Source: Flavobacteriales bacterium
Lineage (GTDB): Bacteria; Bacteroidota; Bacteroidia; CAIKAF01
Assembly (NCBI GenBank): GCA_026418175.1
Contig: JAOABX010000002.1
Coordinates: forward strand, 28,811 to 92,810
Direction of reading: 5' to 3'
Length of the DNA stretch: 64,000 nucleotides
In this document: positions 52,493-61,121 of the stretch, one piece after another
Position numbering within the stretch: position 1 is the stretch's first letter
How the letters are laid out: each line of letters begins with the position of its first letter
Program-made: the position numbers and the translations under genes
The notes under the pieces: generated by a model
Database searches by the model: none
What the model was told of the DNA's origin: nothing
What the model saw: only the letters and a program-made list of their open reading frames with translations

Positions 52493-53394
52493 AGAAAAAA
52501 ATATTAATTACCGGTTCCAACGGATTGTTGGGGCAAAAGTTAGTGCAAGCACTGGTCTCTAATTCCAATGTCCACTTAATTGCTACGGCTCGTGGCGAAA
52601 ATAGAAATTCGATAAAATCCGGATATGAATATTTTCAATTGGATGTAACATCGTTACAGCAAATTTCAGATTTACTTGAAACTATACGCCCGGATGTAAT
52701 AATTCACACTGCTGCGATGACGAATGTAGATGCTTGTGAATTGGAGCATTCAACTTGCTATATAAACAATGTGGAGGCAGTAAAAAAATTATCGGATATC
52801 TGCAGTAAATTAAATATTCATCTGATTCATCTCAGTACTGATTTTATATTTGATGGACGTAATGGGCCTTACGATGAAGATGCTTTGCCTAATCCCCTGA
52901 GTTATTATGGAAAATGTAAGTGGGAAGCAGAACAAATTGTAATGAAGCTAAAAACTCCATGGACAATTATTCGAACCATATTAGTTTTTGGAGTGATTGA
53001 CCAAGGCAGTCGCAGTAACGTAGTCTTGTGGGTAAAAAATAGTTTGGAACAAGGAAAAAAAATTTATGTTGTAAATGATCAGTTTCGAACCCCAACTTTG
53101 GCAGAAGACTTAGCTCAAGGTTGTATTTTGACTGCCTTGAATGGAGCTACCGGCATTTTTAATATAGCAGGGCCTGAGCTAATGAGTATTTATGATTTAG
53201 CAATGCGTGTTGCTGATTTTTTTCAACTCGATAAATCACTCATACATCCTTCTGATTCTTCCAGTATCAATCAACCGGCGAAGCGCCCGCCGCGTACAGG
53301 ATTAAAGATTGAAAAAGCTAAACGAGAATTGGGATACACCCCCCATTTTTTGCATGAGTCATTGGCTCTCATAAAACAACAATTACTAGCTTAA
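52489..53394 (+). CDS. RmlD-like NAD(P)-dependent sugar-nucleotide reductase
   Basis: A 301-residue extended short-chain dehydrogenase. The cofactor loop is GSNGLLGQ (9-16), the catalytic segment is HLSTDFIFDG and the YxxxK pair is Y140 and K144 (SYYGKCKWEAE). The C-terminal substrate domain has GIFNIAGPELMS. It fits the RmlD_sub_bind family (dTDP-4-dehydrorhamnose reductase), but other rml genes are absent here, so the true substrate is open. The ATGA overlap with the copper chaperone gene looks like chance operon packing. Confidence 0.85.
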   Translation: MKKKILITGSNGLLGQKLVQALVSNSNVHLIATARGENRNSIKSGYEYFQLDVTSLQQISDLLETIRPDVIIHTAAMTNVDACELEHSTCYINNVEAVKKLSDICSKLNIHLIHLSTDFIFDGRNGPYDEDALPNPLSYYGKCKWEAEQIVMKLKTPWTIIRTILVFGVIDQGSRSNVVLWVKNSLEQGKKIYVVNDQFRTPTLAEDLAQGCILTALNGATGIFNIAGPELMSIYDLAMRVADFFQLDKSLIHPSDSSSINQPAKRPPRTGLKIEKAKRELGYTPHFLHESLALIKQQLLA

Positions 53395-53471
53395 TACACG
53401 TTGAGGTAAAATAATTTTCATACTTTTTTAATATTCTGTTATTTTTAACCATTAAAAATACGAAAGGTACT

Positions 53472-55283
53472 ATGGCAAATCGTGAACAATGGGGAACGCG
53501 AATCGGGTTAGTGCTGGCTATGGCAGGAAATGCTGTTGGATTAGGAAATTTTTTGCGTTTCCCCGTACAAGCAGTGCAAAATGGGGGAGGAGCATTTATT
53601 ATTCCATACCTGGTTTGCTTTTTGTTAATGGGTATTCCCTTGTTATGGATTGAGTGGTCTATTGGTCGATTTGGCGGGCGCTCAAACAATCATTCTACGC
53701 CTTTCATCATGGATTCTATGGATAAACGTCATTTCTGGAAGTATGTGGGGGTTTTCGGTATATTTACCAATATCGGCGTTGCAGCATATTACTGTTATAT
53801 TGAATCTTGGACCATGAGTTATGTTTTTCACTCCATAATTCAAACGTTTACCGGAATGAGTCAAGATGAAGTAGCTTCATTTTTTGTAAAATATGTAGAT
53901 GTGGGCCAATCTACCACCGGAATCCCCTTTGAATCAGTTTTGTTTTACTTGATTTGTCTTGGATTAAATACATATATTTTATCTCGTGGATTGAGTGGTG
54001 GTGTAGAAAAAGTGGCGAAAATCGGAATGCCTCTCCTCATTTTATTTGGAATACTCTTGGCAGTAAGAGGAATTACATTAGGGAATACAGGCCTTTGTGC
54101 AGATTGTGATTCGCATATCGGAATGAATTTTCTCTGGGAACCTCAATTTGATAAATTATTAGACCTTAAAGTTTGGTTTGCAGCTGCTGGTCAAATTTTC
54201 TTTACCCTTTCGTTGGGAATGGGAACCATTCAGTGTTATGCTTCCTATGTTCGTTCTAAAGATGATATAGCTCTCAACGCCATGACTGCCGGCTGGATGA
54301 ACGGTTTTGTAGAAATTGTACTTGGCGCTTCAATCGTTATCCCAATTTCAGTAGGATATTTGGGATTAGATTGGGTAAAAGAAAATGCCGGTTTCTCTAT
54401 GGCTTTTCAAACCATGCCTTATTTGTTCAATCAATGGGGGGCATTTCTTGGAAGTTTTGCCGGTGTAATGTGGTTTGGATTACTTTTCTTTGCAGGAATT
54501 ACATCCTCACTGGCTATGGGCACCCCATGGATGGGATTTATGCAAGATGAATTCAGATGGAGTCGTCCTAAAGCTGCATTTACATTTGGTTTGTTAGTCT
54601 TAATCATGGGTTTGCCTACCGTGTTTTTCTTTCAGGAAGGTTTTTTTGATGAATACGATTATTGGGCCGGCACCGCTTCGTTGGTCATTTTTGCCACATT
54701 TGAAACCATTTTGTTTTCCTGGATTTTTGGAATAGAACGGGGATGGAAAGAATTGATTCAGGGTGCTGATATGAAAGTGCCTGTAATTTTTAAATACATT
54801 ATGGTGTTTATTACTCCATTATTTTTAATCATTATTCTTTTAGGTACTCTTATCACTCCAAAGAATGGAGATTGGCAAAAAGCGTTTACCGAAAAATATG
54901 AATTAGATCATGGAAGTTTAATTGGTAAACTAACCCATTCTAATATTGTAGCCAATCGAAGTTGGTTTTCAAATCGTTTCGAATCGGAAGTGAGTGGTAT
55001 TGTAATTAATGCCTACTCTGATCAAAAAAATCATTATGTCATAATCGGAGATGAAACCGGTCGTGTAGTTAAAACCTATGCTCAACCCATAACTAAAGAA
55101 ATGGTTGTGAATACGGGTGATAAAGTGGAAATTTCCACTCCGTTATTCAGAGGGCGTTTTGTAAACCCAATTTTTTATTTGGATTTATCTCGTATCATGT
55201 TGCTTTCACTATTCATTTTTATATGCGTATTGGTATATAAAGCGTATAAAAAACGTCAAAAAATAAATCGAATTCCGTTATGA
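53472..55283 (+). CDS. Sodium:neurotransmitter symporter (NSS) family transporter with inserted domain
   Basis: A 603-residue LeuT-fold sodium symporter. The substrate/Na+ site of helix 1 is clear (AGNAVGLGNFLRFP, 18-31). Twelve helices are expected. Between helix 11 (about 441-462) and helix 12 (about 570-590) lies a soluble insertion of about 100 residues (464-566) with beta-strand character (HYVIIGDETGRVVKTYAQ). Typical bacterial members are near 450-510 residues, so this is an addition. It overlaps a 42-residue membrane protein gene by 4 bp. An amino acid is the likely substrate. Confidence 0.92.
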   Translation: MANREQWGTRIGLVLAMAGNAVGLGNFLRFPVQAVQNGGGAFIIPYLVCFLLMGIPLLWIEWSIGRFGGRSNNHSTPFIMDSMDKRHFWKYVGVFGIFTNIGVAAYYCYIESWTMSYVFHSIIQTFTGMSQDEVASFFVKYVDVGQSTTGIPFESVLFYLICLGLNTYILSRGLSGGVEKVAKIGMPLLILFGILLAVRGITLGNTGLCADCDSHIGMNFLWEPQFDKLLDLKVWFAAAGQIFFTLSLGMGTIQCYASYVRSKDDIALNAMTAGWMNGFVEIVLGASIVIPISVGYLGLDWVKENAGFSMAFQTMPYLFNQWGAFLGSFAGVMWFGLLFFAGITSSLAMGTPWMGFMQDEFRWSRPKAAFTFGLLVLIMGLPTVFFFQEGFFDEYDYWAGTASLVIFATFETILFSWIFGIERGWKELIQGADMKVPVIFKYIMVFITPLFLIIILLGTLITPKNGDWQKAFTEKYELDHGSLIGKLTHSNIVANRSWFSNRFESEVSGIVINAYSDQKNHYVIIGDETGRVVKTYAQPITKEMVVNTGDKVEISTPLFRGRFVNPIFYLDLSRIMLLSLFIFICVLVYKAYKKRQKINRIPL

Positions 55284-55408
55284 CTACCGCAGCTTTAATA
55301 ACTATGATTACGGTACAGGCCCTGGTAACTATTATCAGTGGATATTTCTTTTGGAAAATCCTTACAGCCAAGCCCAAACCTGAACCTGATTCTTATTCAG
55401 AAGAATAA
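55280..55408 (+). CDS. MetS-like 42-residue membrane micro-subunit
   Basis: A small gene starting ATG at 55280 within the NSS stop (ATGA overlap) and ending TAA at 55406. It encodes 42 residues: a short N-terminus, one membrane helix (about 5-28, ALITMITVQALVTIISGYF), then KILTAKPKPEPDSYSEE. MetS-type small subunits directly follow NSS symporters such as MetP in Corynebacterium and are needed for transport. Position, size and topology match. Sequence identity cannot be judged at this size. A shorter family-typical start is not obvious. Confidence 0.72.
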   Translation: MTTAALITMITVQALVTIISGYFFWKILTAKPKPEPDSYSEE

Positions 55409-55418
55409 TTTACTTCTT

Positions 55419-56030
55419 ATGAAAATTATTTGTGTAGGAAGAAATTATGCGGAACATGCCCGTGAGCTAAATAATGAAGTTCCGGCCGATCCGGTGCTTT
55501 TTATGAAACCTGAAACGGCATTGATACTACCCCGCCAACCGTTTTTTTATCCCGATTTCTCAAAAGATATTCATCATGAAATAGAATTGGTGGTTCGTAT
55601 AAATCGCTTGGGTAAACACATTGAGCCCCAATTTGCTCATCGATATTATAACGAAGTTGCATTGGGAATAGATTTTACAGCCCGTGATATTCAACAACAA
55701 TTAAAAGCAAAAGGTCTTCCTTGGGAAAAAGCCAAGGCTTTTGATGGCTCAGCTTGTGTTGGTGAATGGATTTCAGTTGAAAAACTAGGAGATATTCAAA
55801 ATCTTAATTTTTATTTAACCCGAAACGGTGAAATCGTGCAATCTGGCAACACATCCCATATGTTATTTTCTGTGAACCATTTAATTAGCTACATATCTTC
55901 CTTTTTTACTTTAAAAATCGGCGATCTTATATTTACCGGAACTCCTTCTGGGGTGGGCCCTGTAAATATTAATGATACGTTGGAAGGCTATTTAGAAGGA
56001 AGAAAAAATTTTTCGCTACGCATCAAATAA
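55419..56030 (+). CDS. Fumarylacetoacetate hydrolase (FAH) family protein
   Basis: 203 residues from ATG at 55419 (MKIICVGRNYAEHARELNN), the family start; the ATG at 55338 would add 27 unrelated residues overlapping the micro-subunit gene. Metal-binding acidic residues sit in HHEIELVVRI and GIDFTARDIQQQLKAKGL, and the C-terminus has FTGTPSGVGPV. FAH-type enzymes act on 2-oxo or acylpyruvate substrates (acylpyruvase, oxaloacetate tautomerase). Size fits the small FAHD1-like group. It lies 10 bp after the micro-subunit gene. Confidence 0.9.
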   Translation: MKIICVGRNYAEHARELNNEVPADPVLFMKPETALILPRQPFFYPDFSKDIHHEIELVVRINRLGKHIEPQFAHRYYNEVALGIDFTARDIQQQLKAKGLPWEKAKAFDGSACVGEWISVEKLGDIQNLNFYLTRNGEIVQSGNTSHMLFSVNHLISYISSFFTLKIGDLIFTGTPSGVGPVNINDTLEGYLEGRKNFSLRIK

Positions 56031-56053
56031 TGCATAATTACGTTATGTAAAAC

Positions 56054-56779
56054 ATGCGTCAACTTTTTTACAGTTTACTACTCGGTTTTTCTTTAACTGT
56101 CTCTTTTTATGCACAAGAAATTCAATGGCACCCGGATAGTGCAGTAAAAGTTAGTACCTTGCGTGATTCTGTTGCCAAGGTTATAACAAGGTTTGAAAAA
56201 CAGATTCTACAATTTGAAAAAATGGATTCATTGTCATTTCCACCAGTTGGTAGTTATCTATTTACGGGTAGTTCTTCCATCCGCGGATGGAAAACACTTA
56301 CCAATGATTTTTCCGGATATCCGGTATTTGCTCGGGGCTTTGGAGGGGCCACTTTTGTAGAATTACTCTATTATCTTCCTCGCATTGTGCTTAAATATAA
56401 ACCTTCCAGATTGTTTGTGTATTGTGGCGAAAACGATATGACACTCGATTATTCACTTCCGGAAGATGTGCTACTTTCATTTGTTGAGCTTGATTCAATT
56501 ATGAAAAAAGAGCTACCTCAAACTCGAGTCTATTATATTTCAATTAAACCTTGTCCCAAAAGCTGGTATTACTGGCCTAAAATTCAAATTGCCAACAAAC
56601 AAGTGAAGGAATATATAGAAAAAGATAAATCTGGCAGATTGTATTATATTGATATAACTCATACGTTATTTAATAGCGAAGGAATTCTTGATAAGAATTT
56701 ATTTTTAAAAGATGGTATTCATATAACATCTACAGTTTACAAAAAATGGGCTGAAGTTATTCTTCCGTATTTAAATTAA
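56054..56779 (+). CDS. Secreted SGNH/GDSL hydrolase
   Basis: A 241-residue protein with a signal peptide (about 1-20; SLLLGFSLTVSFYAQ). SGNH blocks: nucleophile region FTGSSSIRGW (G72-S75, Ser in place of the usual GDS), block II FARGFGG, block III YCGENDM with the Asn, block V KDGIHIT with the Asp/His pair. Carbohydrate or acyl-ester hydrolysis in the periplasm is expected. It is 23 bp after the FAH gene and 87 bp before the LysM gene. With two further SGNH-like genes and an MBOAT downstream it may belong to an O-acylation system. Confidence 0.85.
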   Translation: MRQLFYSLLLGFSLTVSFYAQEIQWHPDSAVKVSTLRDSVAKVITRFEKQILQFEKMDSLSFPPVGSYLFTGSSSIRGWKTLTNDFSGYPVFARGFGGATFVELLYYLPRIVLKYKPSRLFVYCGENDMTLDYSLPEDVLLSFVELDSIMKKELPQTRVYYISIKPCPKSWYYWPKIQIANKQVKEYIEKDKSGRLYYIDITHTLFNSEGILDKNLFLKDGIHITSTVYKKWAEVILPYLN

Positions 56780-56866
56780 ATTTGCCTTATTTTTTTAAAA
56801 TTGAATCGTTGAAAAGTTTGCCAACCCCATATTTTATTCCAGCCCGGATTATTCAATCTTTGAAAG

Positions 56867-58333
56867 ATGAATTGCCAAAAAAACATACACATTGGGTGGA
56901 AACTGACTGCTTGGGTTTTGATTTTTAACATGCAAGTCTTTGCGAATGCAAATTCATTACAAGAAGTAGATTCTGTAATTTATCACCGATTAAAGAAAAT
57001 TGAAAAAAATTTTCCGCTAGATGTTCGCGATGAGGTGGAGGTTCTCATCAAAGAAAAAATGTATCAAAATCGCGAGGAATCACAACGAATATTAGCACGT
57101 GCTGCTGAAATTTTACCCATTATTGAAAAAGAATTGTGGAGTAAAGGGTTACCTTCTGAATGTAAATATATTCCTTTGGCATTATCTGGATTAGATCCGA
57201 ATTATATTGGAAAATCTGGAGGAAGTGGCATTTGGCAATTACAATACATTACAGCCATTCGCTATGGGTTAGCTGTAAATGAATGGATGGATGAACGACG
57301 CGATATTCAACGTTCAACAACAGCCGCCATTGAACATTTGATATTTCTGCAGAAGCTATATAATCACTGGGGGCTAACAGCACTGGCATTTTTCTCCAGT
57401 CCGGCGGAAGTAAATGCTGCTATTAAGCGTAATAAGGGGAATATAGACTTCTGGGGGGTTTATGAAAAAACAGAAACATACACCCGTTATTTGTATCAAA
57501 ACCTGATTGCCATGATTTATCTGGTAAATTATTACCGGGATTACGATATGACCCAGCATATTGTTTCAGAGCCTGATTTGATTTGGGTGAATGCTAAGAG
57601 TAAGCCTATAAAACTTATAAATTTAGCGTCATGGCTGAACATTCCGGTTGAGCAATTTTTGCGTTGGAATGCTGTTTACAGACTAGGTATAGCTCCTGCA
57701 GAACCGAAATATAAAATTTGTATTCCCAAAGATAGATTAATGCTTTATGAAAGTTATACAGAGTCAGAAGACCAACTTATAAAACCCATTATTGAAATAC
57801 CTAAAGAAAAGGAGCATACCGATGAGCAGATTGCTGAAAAAAAATTAAATGAAACCACTCAATCAATTGTTGAAAACAATAAAGAGGTAAAAGAAACATA
57901 TACAGAGCAAAAAACCTTTTATACAGTAGTGAAAGGTGATAACCTAGGAAAAATAGCCCAAAAATTTCATGTTTCTATAAGTGATTTGCGTTCGTGGAAT
58001 AAGATCAAAGGAGATCATATTTATGTAGGGCAAAAGCTAATTATCATAAAAAAGAAAAAAATAACCGTTCCGGTTGATAAACCTACCACGGAAGATAAGT
58101 CCAAATTAGAAGATAAGTCCAAATTAGAAGATAAGCCTAAAACAATTATAGAAACCAAACCTACAACGGAAAATTCTACTGAAGAATGGATAACATACAA
58201 TGTAAAACCCGGAGATACAGTATATGGAATTGCTTCCCGGTTTGGTATTTCACAAGAAACCCTTATCAAAAACAACGGAATTAAAAAAAATCTGATTCAT
58301 CCGGGGCAGATTTTAAAAATTAAAAGAAAATAA
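56867..58333 (+). CDS. MltD-like LysM protein with apparently inactive transglycosylase domain
   Basis: A 488-residue protein. It has an N-terminal hydrophobic segment (about 10-27), a transglycosylase-like domain (about 85-225), a linker, a LysM module (about 350-397; YTVVKGDNLGKIAQKFHVS), a repeat-rich linker (about 405-440) and a second LysM (about 442-486; YNVKPGDTVYGIASRFGIS). In MltD/SLT enzymes the segment reads like LPxxESAxxP with the catalytic Glu. Here it is YIPLALSGLDP with Leu106 at the Glu position, and the AYNAGPG motif is replaced by AFFSSPAEV. The GxWQ motif remains (SGIWQLQ). I infer a peptidoglycan-binding pseudoenzyme. It lies 9 bp before the SGNH-like membrane protein gene. 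Confidence 0.85.
   Translation: MNCQKNIHIGWKLTAWVLIFNMQVFANANSLQEVDSVIYHRLKKIEKNFPLDVRDEVEVLIKEKMYQNREESQRILARAAEILPIIEKELWSKGLPSECKYIPLALSGLDPNYIGKSGGSGIWQLQYITAIRYGLAVNEWMDERRDIQRSTTAAIEHLIFLQKLYNHWGLTALAFFSSPAEVNAAIKRNKGNIDFWGVYEKTETYTRYLYQNLIAMIYLVNYYRDYDMTQHIVSEPDLIWVNAKSKPIKLINLASWLNIPVEQFLRWNAVYRLGIAPAEPKYKICIPKDRLMLYESYTESEDQLIKPIIEIPKEKEHTDEQIAEKKLNETTQSIVENNKEVKETYTEQKTFYTVVKGDNLGKIAQKFHVSISDLRSWNKIKGDHIYVGQKLIIIKKKKITVPVDKPTTEDKSKLEDKSKLEDKPKTIIETKPTTENSTEEWITYNVKPGDTVYGIASRFGISQETLIKNNGIKKNLIHPGQILKIKRK
58091..58141 (+). repeat. 18-bp tandem repeat between the LysM modules
   Basis: Two perfect 18-bp copies (58091-58108, 58109-58126) and a partial third encode an in-frame EDKSKL unit. 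Identity of the copies suggests recent slippage. It lengthens the flexible linker of the LysM protein. Confidence 0.8.
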
Positions 58334-58341
58334 AATTTTGT

Positions 58342-59796
58342 ATGAAATCCATTTCACCCCTCCGTGTACTGTGGTTTTTACTTATAGTTTTTGTTTTGCT
58401 GGGAGGATTAATGTTGGTATTTACTTACTTGTTTCCTTCGGGTATTAAGGTTACTAATCAGTTTTCCATTCGTTTCCCTTCGGTGAATGATTTTTTTTCA
58501 AAAGATACTATACAGTATGCTGATATCAATTCTATTTTACATCGTGAAAAAGATACATTGTTGCTAAAAGAATTGAATTCTTTGGAAGATAGCCTTCGGG
58601 TGTTTCGTGAAATCAGTCGTAACAATCCAAGCAGGTTACAATATCCTAAGGATAATAAATCCATCTTGTATCGATTTTTTGATGCATTGGAATCCGTAGA
58701 AGAACAAGGTGCCTCCATTCGCATTTTGCATTATGGCGATTCACAGATTGAAATGGATCGCATCACAGGATATGTTCGTGAGCAGTTGCAGCAACGTTTT
58801 GGTGGTTCAGGGCCCGGTTTGCAACCTGCAGTTCAGATTATTCCTTCCATGTCTATCCGACAAATTTCTTCTGAAAATTGGCAACGTTATGCTTGCTGGG
58901 GAATGGATAATTCTTTACGTGCCGAACATCGGAGATACGGTGTAATGTTGAATTTTAGTGAATATCAAGAAAGCGCTTCCATTACTTTTATGGTAAGTAA
59001 TCAGGCATATGAAAAGGCTCGGATGATAAGTAAGGTACGCGTGTTAATTGGTAATTTGGAATCTTCAGCTAATATTACTCTTTCAACCAATAAAAAAAGG
59101 TATGGCAGTAAAAAAGCAGAGCCCGGCGGAATGCAATTACTGGAGTGGGAACTCGATACTTTTCCTAAATCTATTACTTTGCAATTTAGTGGTGGTGGTT
59201 CACCAGAAGTTTATGGAATTGCTTTGGATGGGAAATCGGGTGTGGCTGTTGATAATATGCCCATGCGTGGCTGTTCTGGAACAATTTTTACACGGGTTGA
59301 TTCGGCCTTGCTGAAAAAAAGTTTTGAATTACTTAATGTAAAATTGCTGATTCTCCAGTTTGGTGGAAATATGATGCCTTCTATCAATGGAGAAAAAAAT
59401 GCTGCGGAGTATGGTGAAAAATTTTATGATCAAATAGCTTGGCTAAAAAGTTTGAAGAACGATCTTGCTGTAATTGTAATTGGCTTAGCGGATATGTCAA
59501 AACGAATTGATGGAAAAATGCAATCGTACCCGCATATTGAAAAAGTGCGAGATGCATTAAAAAAAGCCACCTTTGATGCGAATGGAGCATACTGGGATAT
59601 GCTGGAAGTTATGGGAGGGGTTAATTCTATGCCTTCATGGGTAAAACAGGGATTAGCAGGTGGCGATTATATACATTTTACAACGGAAGGAGCACAAAAA
59701 ATTTCGGAATTGTTTTTTGAAGCACTCATTAACGATTATAATGAGTACAGATTGGAAAAACGCATCAAACGATTAAATGAAGTATCTGCTCCATGA
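58342..59796 (+). CDS. Membrane-anchored SGNH-like protein 1 of the acylation cluster
   Basis: A 484-residue protein with one N-terminal membrane helix (about 10-30) and a large extracytoplasmic region. SGNH-type residues: HYGDSQIEMD (G132-D133-S134), QFGGNM (N343), and GGDYIHFT (D442, H445). The central part (about 170-300) is a beta-rich insertion, perhaps carbohydrate-binding (AYEKARMISKVRVLIGNLE; WELDTFPKSITLQFSGGG). It resembles the protein encoded by the next gene over the whole length, so the pair arose by duplication. AlgJ/AlgX-type partners of MBOAT proteins share this layout. It overlaps the next gene by 4 bp. Confidence 0.78.
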   Translation: MKSISPLRVLWFLLIVFVLLGGLMLVFTYLFPSGIKVTNQFSIRFPSVNDFFSKDTIQYADINSILHREKDTLLLKELNSLEDSLRVFREISRNNPSRLQYPKDNKSILYRFFDALESVEEQGASIRILHYGDSQIEMDRITGYVREQLQQRFGGSGPGLQPAVQIIPSMSIRQISSENWQRYACWGMDNSLRAEHRRYGVMLNFSEYQESASITFMVSNQAYEKARMISKVRVLIGNLESSANITLSTNKKRYGSKKAEPGGMQLLEWELDTFPKSITLQFSGGGSPEVYGIALDGKSGVAVDNMPMRGCSGTIFTRVDSALLKKSFELLNVKLLILQFGGNMMPSINGEKNAAEYGEKFYDQIAWLKSLKNDLAVIVIGLADMSKRIDGKMQSYPHIEKVRDALKKATFDANGAYWDMLEVMGGVNSMPSWVKQGLAGGDYIHFTTEGAQKISELFFEALINDYNEYRLEKRIKRLNEVSAP

Positions 59797-61118
59797 AAAG
59801 TATTGTACTGAATAATTCATACATCGGGTTGGTACTTCAAGTAATCATTTTTACTGTGTTACATGTTGTGTATTCCTTTTTTTTCTCTTGTATTTGGGCA
59901 CAGGTAAATGATTATCCCTACATGGGATCAACCTATTCATTTATTCAGTATCAAAAAAATGGATTGATTTTTCCAAGTGATAGCAGTGATATGCAAAATT
60001 TTTATAAAAAATTGGATCAGTTAATTTTTCAGGGAAAAGGAAAAATCAATATTGTTCACATGGGAGGCTCACATGTACAGGCTGATATAATATCAGGCAG
60101 GGTACGCGAACGGCTTAGTAATTTTTATCCTTCCAACAAAGGTAGTCGTGGATTGGTATTCCCATTCAAAGTGGCCGGTACTAATAATCCATATAACTAT
60201 GTAGTGAATTATACTGGTAAATGGGAATCTTGTAAAAATACACAACGCGAAAAATTTTGTGAACTGGGTTTAACAGGAGTTTCCATTACTACTCGAGATA
60301 CAACATCAAGCATCTTCATTTCACTTAAAACAGATTATTATCAGTCATACGATTTTAATCATATCCGAATTTTTCATAAAGCAGATACATCCATGTTTTC
60401 TGTTGTTCCGGTGTTGAAAGATACCACAGCAAACTACAGGATGAATACACAAATAGATAAAGGCATTACGGATATCTATTTTGATCGTTATTACCACCAT
60501 CTCACCTTAGAATTTAAAAAAACCGATTCATTGCAATGGGGATATACTTTGTATGGAATTCAACTTGAAAATGAAGACCCAGGGATTACCTATCATGCTA
60601 TTGGTGTGAATGGAGCTTCTACCTCTTCGTATTTACGTTGCCAGCTACTACCGGCTCACTTGCGTGAAATTAAACCTGATTTAGTAATCATGGGAATTGG
60701 TATTAATGATGCTGCCGGTAAAGAGTTTGAACCGTGGATTTTTGAAAACAATTATCGAAAACTGATTGATTCCATTCGAGCAGCTTCACCCGGAGCAGCC
60801 ATATTGTTGATTACCAACAACGATAGTTACAAAAAATACCGGCGTAGGTATTATGTCAACAAAAACGGGCCGGTGGTTAGAGAATCTATGCTCAAATTGG
60901 CTAAAGAAAAAAATTTAGCCGTTTGGGATTTCTTTACCGTGATGGGTGGATTAGAAAGTATGGAAACTTGGATGAAACATGGTTTGGGTAAATCAGACCG
61001 GGTACATTTTACAACTTCGGGGTATAAACTCATGGGTGACTTATTGTTTGAAGCTTTGCTCAAACATTATGAATATCATGTAAAACGAATCTATCAACCT
61101 TCGACTGAAAAACGATAA
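59793..61118 (+). CDS. Membrane-anchored SGNH-like protein 2 of the acylation cluster
   Basis: A 441-residue paralogue of the preceding protein. It has an N-terminal helix or signal (about 12-35), block I VHMGGSHVQAD (G91-G92-S93, Gly in place of the usual Asp), a beta-rich middle (about 125-260), block III MGIGINDA (N305) and block V SDRVHFTTSG (D402, H405). All catalytic Ser/Asn/Asp/His positions are kept. Shared features with its neighbour include GGLESMETWMKHGL against GGVNSMPSWVKQGL. It lies 4 bp before the MBOAT gene. The acceptor or donor polymer is not known. Confidence 0.78.
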   Translation: MKSIVLNNSYIGLVLQVIIFTVLHVVYSFFFSCIWAQVNDYPYMGSTYSFIQYQKNGLIFPSDSSDMQNFYKKLDQLIFQGKGKINIVHMGGSHVQADIISGRVRERLSNFYPSNKGSRGLVFPFKVAGTNNPYNYVVNYTGKWESCKNTQREKFCELGLTGVSITTRDTTSSIFISLKTDYYQSYDFNHIRIFHKADTSMFSVVPVLKDTTANYRMNTQIDKGITDIYFDRYYHHLTLEFKKTDSLQWGYTLYGIQLENEDPGITYHAIGVNGASTSSYLRCQLLPAHLREIKPDLVIMGIGINDAAGKEFEPWIFENNYRKLIDSIRAASPGAAILLITNNDSYKKYRRRYYVNKNGPVVRESMLKLAKEKNLAVWDFFTVMGGLESMETWMKHGLGKSDRVHFTTSGYKLMGDLLFEALLKHYEYHVKRIYQPSTEKR

Positions 61119-61121
61119 CGG

